Part shown: positions 1 through 12,946 of the stretch, piece after piece
Layout: every line of letters starts with the position of its first letter
Position numbering within the stretch: the stretch's first letter is position 1
Source: Rhizophagus clarus
Taxonomy: Eukaryota; Glomeromycota; Glomeromycetes; Glomerales; Glomeraceae
DNA length: 64,000 bases
NCBI GenBank assembly: GCA_015698045.1
Contig: BLAL01000285.1
Location: 1,612,001 to 1,676,000, forward strand
Direction: 5' to 3'
Notes under the pieces: model-generated
What the model saw: only the letters and a program-made list of their open reading frames with translations
The model's database searches: none
What the model was told of the DNA's origin: nothing
Program-made: the position numbers and the translations under genes

Positions 1-367
1 AAAATTTTATTTTTTACTTTTGTAATTTATTTAGATTAGTATATTTTATTTGTGAGACTTGTTTTCTTTTATTTTGTTTGATTTGTATACGTATTTTATC
101 ATGTTACATTTATTAATAAAATACTGTTTTGCCATTAATTTTAAACTTTTGCAAATGTACTACATATTGGAAGAAGATGCTATACCAAAAATTTTATTAT
201 GCTAACTGTAATAAGTCAAATTGAATGTGACATTTCCAGTGACTGATAAGAGAAGTATTATTGTATGGTATATTTTAGAAAAAAATTCAATTATATTCAA
301 AATGCAAGGCTCTAAAAATTATTTATTTATAACCACTATTATAATGTGATAAATCCCATTATACTTT
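1..367. other. AT-rich 3' flank of the OMA1-like gene
   Basis: No coding region or RNA gene is seen here. It would hold the 3' UTR and polyadenylation region of the minus-strand metalloprotease gene that ends at 368. The sequence before the window start is unknown. Confidence 0.5.
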
Positions 368-1751
368 TTACCACCTAACCCATTGATCTCTAAAATGATT
401 CATAGTATCCATAAAACCTGCATATTCATTTGTACAATCACTTTGTTCCCTTTTCTGTAAAGCTTCTGGCATCCACTCATTAATTTTACAGATTCTTGAT
501 TCATGAGCTGGATGTGTACTCAAAAATTGAGGTGGTGAATTCTTTTGAGCAATGCTCATTCGCTCCCATACTTTTGATGCTTCCCTAGGATCATAACAAG
601 CTTGAGCCATTAATATAAGCCCAATATAATCAGCTTCTATTTCACATTTTCGTGAAAAAGGTAACCTATGAAAAAAGGATCATAATCAAATAAAACTATT
701 TATGTAAAATAAATATTCTCCGAAAACTTACATCATACCAAACTCCATAAAGAGCCGACCTAATAAGCCAGGATCTATAAAGATGCTGAGAAACAATTGT
801 GCTAAAATTAAAATTTTTACAAAAGAGAGTTTCTCGGCGCTATGACGCGCAATCTGATGGCCAATCTTATAATGGTTATGAAACATGTTTAATTATTTGA
901 TGTTTTTTTTTAAAAAAAAAATTAATTAAATCCATACCTCATGTCCTATAACAGCAGCTAATCCATCTTCATTCTTGACAATAGGTAAAATTCCCGTAAA
1001 AACAAAGACTTTACCACCGGGAAGTACAAAAGCATTTTTTTCTTTAGATTCAATAACATGAAACTCCCAATTCAAATCTGATTTATTGTTAAACAAAATT
1101 AACAGAGGGATCGAAAAATTTAATATATAGGCAATGAACTAATAATCTACCTTGCATTCCACTTACACTTACGATTTGTCGAGCAACTCTCTTTACAAAT
1201 TGTGTACGAGGATCATAAGTCGGTAAAATTCTCCTACCATATTGCTTCATAATCTCGTTATATGCTTGCTGTGCCATTTTCTCTTCTTGTTTGGGAGTAA
1301 CATCAATGAACCTGCGCCTATTAGTTACCGGAACCGTTTCTAAATGGCTCACATAATATATTCCTCCAAGTCCTCCCACTGTACCAGTATAAACCCAAAA
1401 CATTTGCTTTTGATAAAACGGCGTAGCGCTTTTAAAACGTTCATATTTCTGATATGGATACAAAGGATTTTGCGAAGAAAAACGTTCTGAAAGCTGTGTA
1501 CGATTATTAAACCCATTTACATTTCGTGAAATATACACTTTGGGGCCCAATCGAGATAAACTTTGTCTAAAGAGATTATATCTAATTAAAACATGAACAG
1601 AGGCACGCATTGTTGTGCTATTGTTGAAATTCTGAGTAAAAGAAGTCAATGTAGGTCTTTTAATGCTGGATAAAGTTGATAAAAAAGGTTTATCATTTGA
1701 AGTCAAAACATGTTCTCTAAATTTAATCAAAAGAGAATTATAGAAGTACAT
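368..1751 (-). CDS. OMA1: OMA1-type mitochondrial inner-membrane metalloprotease (M48 family)
   Basis: Four exons join in frame: 1751-1151, 1077-938, 865-732 and 665-368, giving 390 residues and a TAA stop. Introns are 66-74 nt with GT-AG ends. The N-terminus is basic and Ser/Thr/Asn-rich, as in a mitochondrial presequence, and is followed by one hydrophobic segment at about residues 116-136. The zinc motif HEIGH (246-250) is split by intron 2 just after its Glu, and the third ligand region EIEAD is at 300-304. OMA1 is known as a stress-activated zinc protease of the inner membrane that cleaves substrates such as OPA1-type dynamins; that role is inferred from family membership. The length fits fungal OMA1. 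An internal Met at residue 48 could be an alternative start. It is divergent from SNF5, 703 bp away. Confidence 0.88.
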
Positions 1752-2454
1752 TTGTTAAAGAATTTTTTTTAAAAAAGTTATAAAGCATTAAATAGGATCC
1801 GAAATATTTAAATTTCAAATTATCACTGCGAAATAATTAATAATTATGTTAATTACATTATAATATTAATTGGTTATCGACTCAACATTACGATAGTATA
1901 TCAAAATAATAAATTATTCAATATGACGAAAGGATTTTGGAAAAAAGGAAAACGCGCTGAAGAACTAAACTAGATTACTAGATTTTTTTTCCATTCTCTG
2001 ATCTTTCTAAGCCACCCTATTCTAATTATGGTAAGTGCTATCATTTTCAGCGGAAAATTTCAATGTTTCACAAGTGTTTCACATCAACCACAATTATGAT
2101 AAATATAGAGTCAAAGTTTATTTTGACGCGTACGCGTTTAGACAGTTAAAGAGCAAAAAGAATATTTAATTTTAGCGTTTCCGACTGCTCTTTATTATTT
2201 TACTGGCTCGGTTAACCGCAGTAATATGAAAAGTGCGCAACATTCATTTTATTTGGTTGATCTGGGGCACGTGATTTTATTTAAACAAGCCTAGTCACAT
2301 GAGAGTTTTAAAATGATTTTATTAGAATTTTCATTGAATTCTTTTGATACTCGATTGCGTTAAATAGTGATCTCTAATAAATTAAACTAATAGATCTTGA
2401 GCGTTAAATTCAGTCGAATAAACACGATCGTTAATATTTTGGAAATTATTTAAA
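1752..2454. promoter_or_regulatory. Divergent intergenic promoter region between OMA1-like and SNF5 genes
   Basis: The 703 bp between the two start codons must hold both promoters and 5' UTRs. A CACGTGAT motif at 2268-2275 resembles the CDEI/Cbf1-type core CACGTG and recurs elsewhere in the window. No ORF of note is present. The regulatory role is inferred. Confidence 0.45.
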
Positions 2455-5400
2455 ATGGATTCATATCCTTCAATACCATCACAACAGCAACAACAGCAAC
2501 AGCATCAGCAACAGCAACAAGCCGGATACAATAATAATCCACTTAGTTTACCCACGAATCATGCTTTGTTGCAGCAAGCACCGGCTCATCAATACAATTT
2601 TGGAACACATTCTATAAATACACGCGTTATGAATACTCAGCAACAGCAAATGGCGATGGAAAGAAATTATGGGGCAATGGGCAATCCAAACCTACAGCAG
2701 ATGCGCGGACTAAATGGGGAAGGTGGAAATAATATGGCCAATCAATATACATTTCAAGGTCGTCAGTCTTTACCAACATCAACAGCTCATCCGATACCTT
2801 CAATTTCAGCTTTAGGGGGTCCGATTTACAATAATAATAATATGGCTAGTACTAACATGTTAGGCTTTCCATCACAAAATAATATAAATGGTCTTGGATT
2901 AGAAGTGTTTCAACAACCAGTTGTTAATCGTGCGTTAGGGCAGACGGTCAGTCAACGACCAAACATAATGTTACTTCAACAGCAGCAGCAGCAGCAACAA
3001 CAACAACAACAACAACAAATACAACAACGTCAATATCAACAACATCATCAACAACAGAATCAGCAGCAGCAACAATTAGCAGCTGCACGACAACGGCAAC
3101 GTATACAACAACAACAACAACAAATGATGCAACAAATAAGACGTCCTATGACAAATCCCTCGCCTGTACAGAACCTTCATCAACGTTCTTCACATCAAAA
3201 ACAAAGTGCTGAACTCACCAAAAAGCCAGCATCAACTATTGCTAAACCTTATGAGCCTGCACCAGATCTTACGGATGTTCAAAAACAATATTTAGAACAA
3301 TATGTTAGGAGAGATACGCTATATCAGAAAGCTTTAGATCTTCAGCATAAAAGGCAAATGAATATTATAAGCGAAAAACGTAAAGAAATAACACAGGCTG
3401 AAATAAGACACCAAACACGACAATCAACACTTTTGTTTGGTCCAGGTTATGAAGGTTACGGAAATGGTACTACTGGAACCAAGTTTAGGATAGTTTATCC
3501 TCATGATAGGAAGAGACCTAAAAAGACTAAAGAATTTAAATTGTAAATATCTATTCCTAATGTATATGTGTTAATGTCATTATTATTATTTTTTCTAATT
3601 ACATCATGATTTATTTAGTTCTCTTCAGCAATTACGAGATATAGCTGAAAAAGAAGACCTTTTAGTCCCAATAAGATTAGAAATTGACGGAGCAGATGGT
3701 TATAAATTACGAGACACTTTCACCTGGAATATAAATGGTATATTGTGATAAATATATATTATACTTTTATTTTATAAATTAAGATAATTATATGAATATT
3801 AATATTTGTTTGTTTGGTTCATGTTTATGTAACAGAAACACTTATTACACCCGAACATTTTGCAGAAGTCCTTTGCGATGACTTACACTTTCCTGCAGCG
3901 ACTTTTGTACCGACAATTGTTAAACAAATACGCGAGCAACTGCAAGGATATATCTCACATCCTTTATCTTCGTCGGACCAATTTTTGAACTCCCCAGTAC
4001 TTCCTTCATTATCTAATCCTTCTGAGGACCCGAATATAAAGGAAGAGATTGATAATGAAAATATATTAAGTAATTCTGAAGAATTAAATATTCACGAAGA
4101 ATTAAGAATTTTAATAAAGGTGATACACTCTTCTAAGATGATATGGTACAGACTCAATAAGTAATTAACGCTTTATATTTTCTTTACCACAGATTGATGT
4201 CACGATCGGCAACATCTCATTAGTAGATCAGTTTGAATGGGATGTTAATTGTCAAAAAAATGACCCAGAACTTTTTGCAGAAATTTTGACAGCAGAATTA
4301 GGTTTAGGAGGCGAATTTAGGTAACCTTTTTTTTTTACTTGTGATCTTATTATTTATAAGTCTATTATAAATACAATAACATTTAAAATTCTAGAACTGC
4401 AATAGCGCATTCTATTCGTGAGCAAATTCAAATTTATGTTAAATCCTTAATACTTGTGGGACATCCTTTTGATGGTTCTCCTATACAAGATGATGATTTA
4501 CGACAAAGTCTTTTGCCTCCTGTAACCAACATAATCCGAAAAGAAGATACAGTTGACCAACATACTCCAATTCTTGTAGAGCTTACAGAAGCGGAGATTG
4601 ATAAAATTGAAAAGGATCGCGAGAGAGATGCTAGGTTAACTATAAATTTCTTTTTTATCAACGTATAGATTTGAATTATCTATAATTACTCATTTATTTA
4701 ATTTTTTATAATAGACGTAAACGCCGACAAACTCGTGGAAGACGTGGTGTTATCTTGCCAGATAGAGAACCTCCTAAGACACACAGAACTTTACTCCATA
4801 GTACAACTATTATTCCTGATCCCACAGATGAAAGTGGTTTTATTACCCTAATTTCATCTGGAATGCCACCGGTCATGCGTAAGGCGAGTTCTATGGGATA
4901 CGACAATTATTCTGCTATTTCTGAAAAGGTTCCCACGCCTGGTAAAGTTCGCGGACGTGGACGTACAGCTGGGAGTGGTCTACGTAGTATTATAAGCGTA
5001 AACTCTCCAGATATTTCTGATTTAAGTAATACTGGAAGATCTGGCTCGGTTGGCCCGAGTTCACAAGGAAGAGATTCGAGAGATAATGTGAAAAAGCCAA
5101 GTCGACGTGAGTCTGAATCACGCTTTGTAATTTGAAAATAATGTGAATTATTAATATTAAGAACAATGTAATTCTTATTTAATTCACTGCCGACTCTCAG
5201 GTACGGGTAAAGAATCAGAGGAATGGCATTGTGATGGTTGTGGATGTCCACAAACAGCGACACCACTGCTACGTAAAGGGCCTAATGGAGAAAAAGTATT
5301 AAATTTTATATACGTTTTTTTGTTTATATTTTATTTAAATATTTAATTACTCTGTCATAACTATTTAGACATTATGCAACGCGTGCGGTAAGTCCCTGGG

Positions 5401-6695
5401 TACAATGGATAGTTGGAATCATCCAAAAGGTTTTACCGCATAACTTGGCCAGTTTTTGTCATTTTAATTTGTATGCATTCACACGTGTCAAAACTTTTCC
5501 TAATCGTCAGGCCTCTACTTTCAAAAGAACAATACTCTGCGACCAATTTCCCAAATTACGAATGAGGACGAACTCAGTCTATTGAAGCAAGGAACTAACC
5601 AATCGATGGACAAACCACTTCAACCTTCACAAGACATCCTTTCAACATCAAATCAATCGCTCGATTTTACAATCAATGATAAACAACCTAATACACTGAT
5701 TGAACAAAATTTAGTTTCTAAGCAACAATTTGAAACAAGAGAAAATCAAAATTTAGCACATTCTCCAGGCAATGCTCTTAGTATTTCTGAATTTCTTATT
5801 ACTGTATTAATGATAGTAAATGCTAATATATGTTCCCATATTATTTCACGTTTATAAATTTACTGTCTACTATTGTACCAACCGCGTTTTACAGTAACTT
5901 CTGCTAAATCGCCTATTTCCACTCCTAACACACCATTATCAAACAAATCTGTAATTTTTTTTTTTCATTTTAAATCTTTATTTATGGGAAACCGTTGTTT
6001 CATTAAGTTTTTGATCTTCATATAAAATTTGCCATTGCTTTCAGTTTAATTCGCTCAATATTTATGACGTTAATAAGCAAACTTTATAATCATAGGTCTT
6101 TCCGGGATGGGTAGTTCAGCAACGTGAACAGTTGCATCAGAAATATCCCCGTGATCGTTTCGAAATTGTTCAAAAATCTAATAATTTCCGAATTAAATGT
6201 TCCGATTGTCCGGGCAGGCTATATCAACCTGGACCTGGATTGTCATTAGAAAATTTTGAAATCCACTTAAAGAATAGAGATCACCGCATCAATGTAGAAA
6301 AACGCCTAAACCCAGATTGGACTGCTCACGTGGCCGAAACTAGTGGTTCCGTTATCGATAATGGTGGTACTATTCCAGGTACTATTGACGCTAGTGAGTT
6401 TTCATCTCCCGTTTCAGGTACTGGTGATCCATTCACTAGTCTTAATACCAATAATAGAACCATTGGCTTAACTGAAGGATCTATCACTTCAAATACTCCA
6501 ATGAAATCTGATTTTTCGGGATTACATTCATCATTAAGTTCACAATCTTTAGAGATGGCAAGAACAGAAAGTGCAAGGTCTAGTAGAGGAGGTATGGAAA
6601 TAACTAGCGGTATAAATGATGTTAATAGTCCGGGGTATGAAATGACTGCCATAGAAGTCTTCATCGATAACAGTAATGGTATTCCTCACACCTAA
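2455..6695 (+). CDS. SNF5: SNF5/SMARCB1 subunit of SWI/SNF chromatin remodeller, with GATA finger and C-terminal C2H2-like module
   Basis: Eleven exons join in frame: 2455-3542, 3619-3737, 3836-4119, 4193-4320, 4395-4634, 4715-5106, 5201-5295, 5369-5387, 5511-5780, 5895-5950 and 6096-6695, giving about 1096 residues. The N-terminal 240 residues are Gln/Asn-rich with long CAA/CAG runs. The SNF5 domain has its two usual repeats (about 380-450 and 495-580), opening with LVPIRLEI and LRILIKID. A basic RGR segment follows. The GATA-type finger uses C761, C764, C785 and C788 (CX2CX20CX2C) and is encoded across a 19-nt exon. The last exon carries C932, C935, H954 and H960 (CX2CX18HX5H), a module I associate with fungal SNF5 proteins. 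SNF5 is a core SWI/SNF or RSC subunit in the nucleus. The exon 9-11 joins are the least certain. The 3' end could also splice at about 6635 and run to about 6771. Confidence 0.88.
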
Positions 6696-9381
6696 AATAG
6701 AAGCTTTTTTCTCGAAGTCAAAAAGTCCCTTATGAAATTGATGCCTTTAAATTGGAACAAGCCACAAAGGTAAAATCGGATTATTTTTATATCAACAAAA
6801 AAAAAAATTGTTTATTTAATTAGTTTTTATCTTTCTTTACATCAATTTCCTTGTATAAAAGTACAGTATATTGTATACATATCTCTTAATTTGTTATTAA
6901 TACATTTCATATAAAGATAAATTTTGTAAATTTTAGATCATTAGCTTTTTAAATAGTAATATATATTATTTCAAAAAAAAAAAATATCTATATAATTTTA
7001 TAATTAAATAATCAAATAAAATGTTTAAACTGACTATAAAGCAAGATAAATAAATTTTTAAACTATTTTAGTATAATATATTTTTTTAAAATCATGTTAG
7101 CTTTATTAGTAAATAGATGGTATACATAATATTATCTGCAGACTGAAAAAAAAAGATGGTATACATAATATTATCTTTGCAGACTGAAAAAAAAAATGGT
7201 ATATATAACATATACATTCTGAATTCTAAAACAGATAGCATTACTTTTAATTATAAAAGCTGATTTAAACTATTTTAAATTAATATATTAAATTAAAAGA
7301 ATCAGAAAAATAAAATAAATAAAAAGAAGTTTATGTATTTAAAATAAAATAAAATATTCAATAATTATATACAGTATATTGTAATTATCTAAATATTAAC
7401 TTGCTATTACAAAAATTGTATTAGGATTTCAAAATATATATGTAGGAGTCAGATCAACTATTATATTGCCATTATAGAGAAAATTTTTGAAACTAAATTC
7501 TGATTTACTATTTGTGTACAATTTGAGTATTTTTTAGCTAAGGTCAAATTATATAATTGTGTATTTCTAATAGGTTTTTTTATGTAAGAGGTTTAAATTA
7601 CATATTTTCAGCATAATTTTGATAAATCATATATTATAATTTAATATTATTTTTTTTTTATTAAAGAGATTCAAAAGTTGGAATAATCTGTAATTTACAT
7701 TATACATGACAACACAATTTATATAGGCTACTCTAATTGGGAGATATCTAAAGCAAAACAGATTTGACTAGAATTACAGTATTAAGAAATTACAAATATG
7801 ATAAATAATAGGTATGACAAATAAGTTTTTATTAATCAAAAAAATTTTAAGTTTTCAGAATATTTAATAAAAATGAAAAAGTAAAGGGTGTAACACTGAA
7901 TAACAAATAGCTAGGGAATAGATAAATATACAGGGGGCTAACTTGTTGGTTATACAGGCTGATTAGTGATCGTTAAAACTATTACCATATGTAAATTACT
8001 ATGTATTACTAGTAAAATGTAATGATACCCCCCATGTTTAAAGTGAAAGATCTGCCAATAATCAATCTAACACAAAATAAAAACTATTTTTCAGAAATGA
8101 TGAAATGCTCAAGTTTATTGTTACGTATTTTTTTTGTTAGTTTTTTTTCTGTATTTTTCAAAAAATAAGATTAGCTATTTGAAATACCTCAAAATTATAT
8201 GAAAAATTATTACACACTTGAAAATAATACACAATAAAAGAAGAAAACACTATTTTTAAATGTTTTAAGCAAAAATATTTTATAAATTTTTATTGGAATC
8301 TCTAAAAAATAAAAAGTATAATTCTAACTTTCTAATATAAAAGTAACAAATACATATAAAATTAAGAACAAAGCAACCAGTGGTTCAATAGGATTCCGAA
8401 CAATATATATATAGGTCAGATGAAAATTTCAAAATTTACTATGATCAATAAGCAAATTATTTTAAGTTCTGCTAAGCAAACTCTTATTATAACCTTTGAA
8501 TTTTTTATTCTGCTAAGCAATTTTTTTTCTGATATATATAACTTTATTTAGCTATAAAAAGATAATTTAATTATAATAAATATATATATAGTAATAGTAA
8601 ATTAATTTTTTATATCATTGCGAAAAAAAATTGTGAAATTAATTCACTAAATATTAATAAATTAATAATATGAAATGATATACAACTTCGGAATTTTTAA
8701 TTTTAATTAATATTAATATAATATTAATATACTATTGCTATTTTAAAAATAGTTTTAAAATTTGAAATTTTTTATAAATATTATTATATTTAGATTTATA
8801 AAAATTAAAATAAAAATTATTGCCAACCCTTATGAACAACTTCTTAAAGTTAACAAGTTGATTTAAAATAAAAAAAATTACACTTTAAAATTAAAATCAC
8901 TTAAACAAAAAGTACAAAAGTTGGTCGCATTCCACGAATATTAATCCAATCATTCTAAACATTTTACTATAGGTAGATTTGACCTCGTTAAACAACTTTA
9001 CTTAAGCGGAAAAAGATAATTTCATTGTACCAAAGTGATGAAATCATGCTCTGAAGTTGCAAAACAGGTTTTCGCAAAAAAATTGATAATACAGAAATAG
9101 CCAATACTTCACAAATATTAGTCCAATCATTATAAAAATTTATACACAGTAGATTCGACATCACTGAACAACTTTTTAAACATAATAAAGTAATTTCATT
9201 TGACCAAAGTGATGTTATTACATCCTGAAGTTAAAAGAGAAAAAAAAAATTTTTTGGAGTTAGTAATGTTTAAAAAATATAATTATCTTCACAAATATTA
9301 TACTTAGAATCATAAAATTGAAATGCAAATACTTTTTACAACTGCTGAACATTTACTTAAACATAAAAAGTAATTTCATTT
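6696..9381. other. AT-rich intergenic region with short degenerate repeats
   Basis: No supported gene. A short tandem duplication lies at about 7115-7200; its unit includes ATGGTATACATAATATTATCT and a GCAGACTGAAAA tail. From about 8930 to 9395 three diverged copies of a roughly 180-bp unit can be followed by the phrases AATATTAATCCAATCAT, TAGATTTGACCTC and AAAGTAATTTCATT. The rest is low-complexity A/T sequence. Confidence 0.5.
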
Positions 9382-9395
9382 GTCCAAAATTCATT
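8930..9395. repeat. Three diverged tandem copies of a ~180-bp unit
   Basis: Copies begin near 8930, 9105 and 9285. Each contains an ACGAATATTAATCCAATCAT-like phrase, a TAGATTTGACCTC-like phrase and a TAATTTCATTTGTCCAAA-like phrase. The third copy is cut by the LINE insertion whose target duplication starts at 9382. The third copy is the most diverged. Confidence 0.5.
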
Positions 9396-10120
9396 TTATT
9401 TATTTATTTTTTTTTTTAAAAATTAGTAACGTGTATTTTATTAAATTTATATATTTTCAGTACATGATAAAATTAATTAAATACACTTATAAAATAGATA
9501 TATCTATTCTATATAACTAATCTGATCTGTAAAATAAAATTTAAAGTTAATATTATATCTATTCTAAAGTATCTATTAATTCTATCTAAAAGATTCTCTT
9601 TATCGTTATTGTTTATTTATCTATAGGAATTAATTTCTGAATTGTGTTCCATCTTTCGTCCCTTTTTCCTATGTTTATGGATCTTCCTTTTGATTGTTCG
9701 TACGTTACTAATTTAATAAGTTCATTTTGGGTTTATTTTTTAGTTTTTTCTTTATTATTATTATTTTTTTGTTTTTTATTGTTTTCTGATTCCTGTGATT
9801 TCCCTTCTTCCTTCTTCCTTTTTCTTTTGTCTCCTTTGGTTATCCCTTGTTGTTTTTCAATTTCTATCATGTTTTCGATTCTTTTATGCCAGATTTCTTT
9901 TTTAATGTTATCGTAGTATCGTTCTCATAGTCTTTTAACCATTTCTTTGGATCCCTTTTTCTTTTTTCCTATATTATTGAGATTCTTATTATACATGCCT
10001 CTCAATAATTCCCAGTACCTTGTTTTATTAGACAATATTGCAGACTTGCTGTCTAAGAATAATACAAATTCTATTTTTATATCGTTAAAAGTCTTTATAT
10101 TGTTAAATTTCTTTTTTATA

Positions 10121-10693
10121 TTATCTTCGTCTTCTTTCTTGTTCTTTGTTATTAATTTCATTTTCGTATGGCTGTCCGTTAATATTTTTTTCGAGTTTGA
10201 TAATTGTGTTTTCAATAATGTCTTTTATATTCAGTTCATTTTGGTTACATATCCATATATGTTCCCAAGTTTCTTCGTCTTCTTCACATCTTGGACATAT
10301 CAGAGTTTTTATTTTGTTCGTTCCTCGATCATATAAGAGTTTGTATGTCGGTAAAATTGTTAATAAATTTTTTATCTTGTACGTTCGATCTAGACTGTCT
10401 TGTGAATTGCAAACCATTTTTCTGCATTGATTTCTATTACTTATAAATTCTAAACTTGTTTCCCAATCTAGTTCATCTTTGTAATTATTTATAAAAAGAT
10501 CTTCTACTAATTTACAATGTAATAGTTCATGCTTCCATTTGGCTTGACTTATTATTTTACTCCATCTTCTATAAGCCCATTTAACTAAGTTATTATTCCA
10601 ATATATATTATATTCGTTAATTTTCAAAATTTCATCCTCGATATACATTGCTTCGATATCATCATCATTTTTCATAAATGATTCATTTTCCAT
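10121..10693 (-). pseudogene. LINE C-terminal region with Cys/His zinc-binding segment (fragment)
   Basis: A 190-residue open stretch. It is rich in Asn, Ile, Glu and Lys and contains ICPRCEEDEETWEHIWIC, a CX2C...HX3C arrangement typical of the zinc-binding tail after the RNase H domain in fungal LINE ORF2 proteins. It ends in a basic Arg run. No start codon context or upstream frame makes this an independent gene; it is read as the 3' coding end of the truncated LINE that surrounds it. Confidence 0.5.
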
Positions 10694-10990
10694 TTCTAAT
10701 TTATTAATTATTTCTAAGTAGTCTAAATCTTCGCCTTTATCCCTAATATCGATCTGTAAATTATGATTTATTATATACGAAAGAATATAATTTAGCTCTA
10801 AATGGTGATTGATATCTAATTTTCATCTGTTATTTAATTCTTGAAAGTATAATATCTCTTTGACTATTGATTTTTCTATTATTAAATTGATCTTTGAATT
10901 TTCTTTAAAAAATAATAAAATTAATATTATATTTTGTAACCATTTTTTCGTTTTATTATCATTTTCGCTATCTAATCAAAAATTCTTTTT

Positions 10991-11290
10991 TCAGTATATA
11001 ATATCTTTATCGTAATAACTTGTAATCATAATCGAAGATATATATGTTGTTATTTTTTTCTTTTTTTGTAATTTCATCTTTCCCTTATTCACCTGTATGA
11101 ATACGTCGTAAATTTCTTTTGTATCCTCCAATATGTTATTTTTTATTTCTTCGATAAAATTTTCTGATGCTTCTATCATTTGATCTATTTGATTGATCCT
11201 TTTATTAAGGGTAGAGGGATCGACATGGCTGATCATATGGCTAAAAAAAAAAATCATTTTTTTTTTTACTTCGCTACAAGGAAAACTCAC
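10991..11290 (-). pseudogene. LINE coding remnant, middle-late part
   Basis: A 99-residue open stretch with a Lys/Ile-rich helical composition. It lies between the two longer LINE fragments on the same strand and is taken as part of the same decayed ORF2. No motif can be assigned. Confidence 0.3.
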
Positions 11291-11792
11291 TCAATATTTT
11301 ATGAAAAACTGTTTAAAAGTATTCTTTAGAAAGCTAGAGTTTCAGTCTTTCAAATAAACTTTAGTAAAGTATAATACAAATAAGGTTTATAACGAAATAT
11401 TACACTATGAAGTCGTCATTAAGTTGCGAATCTCCTATGGTAAGTTGCGAATCACCTAGAGAACATATCTTCAAATTAACTTTAAACTTATGAAACCTTA
11501 CAAGTTAATAGTATATTAAAAAAGGATATTTATGTCAAAAAATCATTGTGCATTTACTTATTCAAATAAAATTTTTTATTAATACCATTTTATTTTTTTA
11601 TTATTAGTCATATTTGATTTTAAAAGTCTAAATACATTCAAAAAGACTAATAGCAAATGGTTAAACACTTTAATAAATAAATGAAGCGCATGTTTATACT
11701 CTTTTTAAATGTGTATTTAACAAAATTCATATGGTAGTTTGCGAGAAATCATAAATTTTGCTCGTTTTGGGTCACGTGATGATCTACATTTT

Positions 11793-12761
11793 TTAGTCTA
11801 AAATCATATATATGTTGTGGCGTAGATACACTCTACCCTTAAAGTTTATATTGTCAATATTAGATTCTTCTTCTTCTTCTATTATTAGTCTCTTCTTTAT
11901 TATTTTATCTTTAATTAATTTTTCATTTCTGTTTTTGATATCACCAAATGATTCGTAAGGTTTTAATTTATTATCTTCTTTTCTGTTATTAATTATTCTA
12001 CTATTTTCATTTTCTATATATATTTGACAAATCCCGTCGTTAATTTTTTTGATGTTTTTATTGCATCCTGTACATACTATTAATGTAGGTGAATTGTCTG
12101 CATCATTGATCGAAGTCAAATTTGATATTAAATGTACACCAATTCGTTTATATTTCTTACTTCTTGATTTTTTCTTATTTTCACTAAAAATTGTTTCTCC
12201 TTCTGAATCGTTCCACGTGATGATCGCTTTTCTTTCTAAATTTAAAGTTTCATCATAAATTTTTGATTTTGATTCGATATAATTATATTGCCGATTTAAA
12301 TATTTTTCTTTTAAGTTTCTTGTATTCGTTATTGTAATTTCGTTTTTTATCTTTGTAAACCAGAAGGGTATTTTTCCTTTCATCGATAAATCGTTTATCT
12401 TACAAAAATGTTTCCATTTTAGTATTTTTTCTTGATTTTCTTCTAAAATTTGTTTAATGAAGATCACATCTTTCTTTTTTCTCGATGAACTACTTTTTTC
12501 TATCTCATTTTCTGTTAAGAAATCTATGATTTCTGTCATTTCTCCTTCGATGCAATGGTGTATAAATCTATCATTGTATTCATATTTGCAAATGCTTATT
12601 TTTTCTTTTTTGAGTAAATCTATTGCATTAATTAACCATGAATTTTGCCTTCTAAAACTTTTAGAATTAAGATTTCCTATACATTGTCTAGTCCAGATCT
12701 TGTTTTGTTCTTGAGTCATTTTAAGTTCCATGATTTCTTTTAATCGGCCTTTATCATTCAT
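11793..12761 (-). pseudogene. LINE ORF2 fragment between reverse transcriptase and RNase H
   Basis: A 322-residue open stretch. It contains TQEQNKIWTRQCIGNL near the start and a CTGCNKNIKKI element later, and is rich in Lys, Asn and Ile. A further open frame just upstream, at about 12830-12928, reads toward it after a short break. I recognise the style as the region after the palm domain in glomeromycotan LINE ORF2, but catalytic motifs are not present. It is isolated from any start and embedded in the TSD-bounded element. Confidence 0.45.
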
Positions 12762-12946
12762 TATATATATAATATTTTTTGTTAAGTTTTTGATCTGTAA
12801 GTTATATATACAGTATGTTTTAATCCATATATATCTTTATCGTATAGTAAAAAATTTGGTGTAGTTGAAGGCAAATCACTTGAATGTTTAATTAAGACAT
12901 TGATTTTTCTCATTAGTTCATTGCATTCGTCCAAAATTCATTTTAT

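Larger units (their letters stand above)
9400..12928 (-). mobile_element. 5'-truncated, decayed LINE (non-LTR retrotransposon) flanked by an 18-bp target duplication
   Basis: The same 18 bases, GTCCAAAATTCATTTTAT, lie at 9382-9399 and 12929-12946. On the minus strand the 3' end at 9400-9420 is A-rich, with TAAA repeats and a run of A, as expected for target-primed reverse transcription. Coding traces on the minus strand run from a segment that would follow the reverse transcriptase domain (near 12840-12928) to a C-terminal Cys-rich zinc-binding segment. Frames are broken and the 5' part with the endonuclease and most of the reverse transcriptase is absent. The family assignment rests on residual protein text and on the insertion hallmarks. 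The 11290-11790 stretch shows no LINE coding and may be a further insertion. Confidence 0.72.

Noticed and set aside
7780..8060. Another AACGCA-family element
   Set aside because: The words AAAAAAATTTTAAGTTTTCA and GGGTGTAACACTG recall the 56.9-57.1 kb element, but no terminal repeats could be paired.
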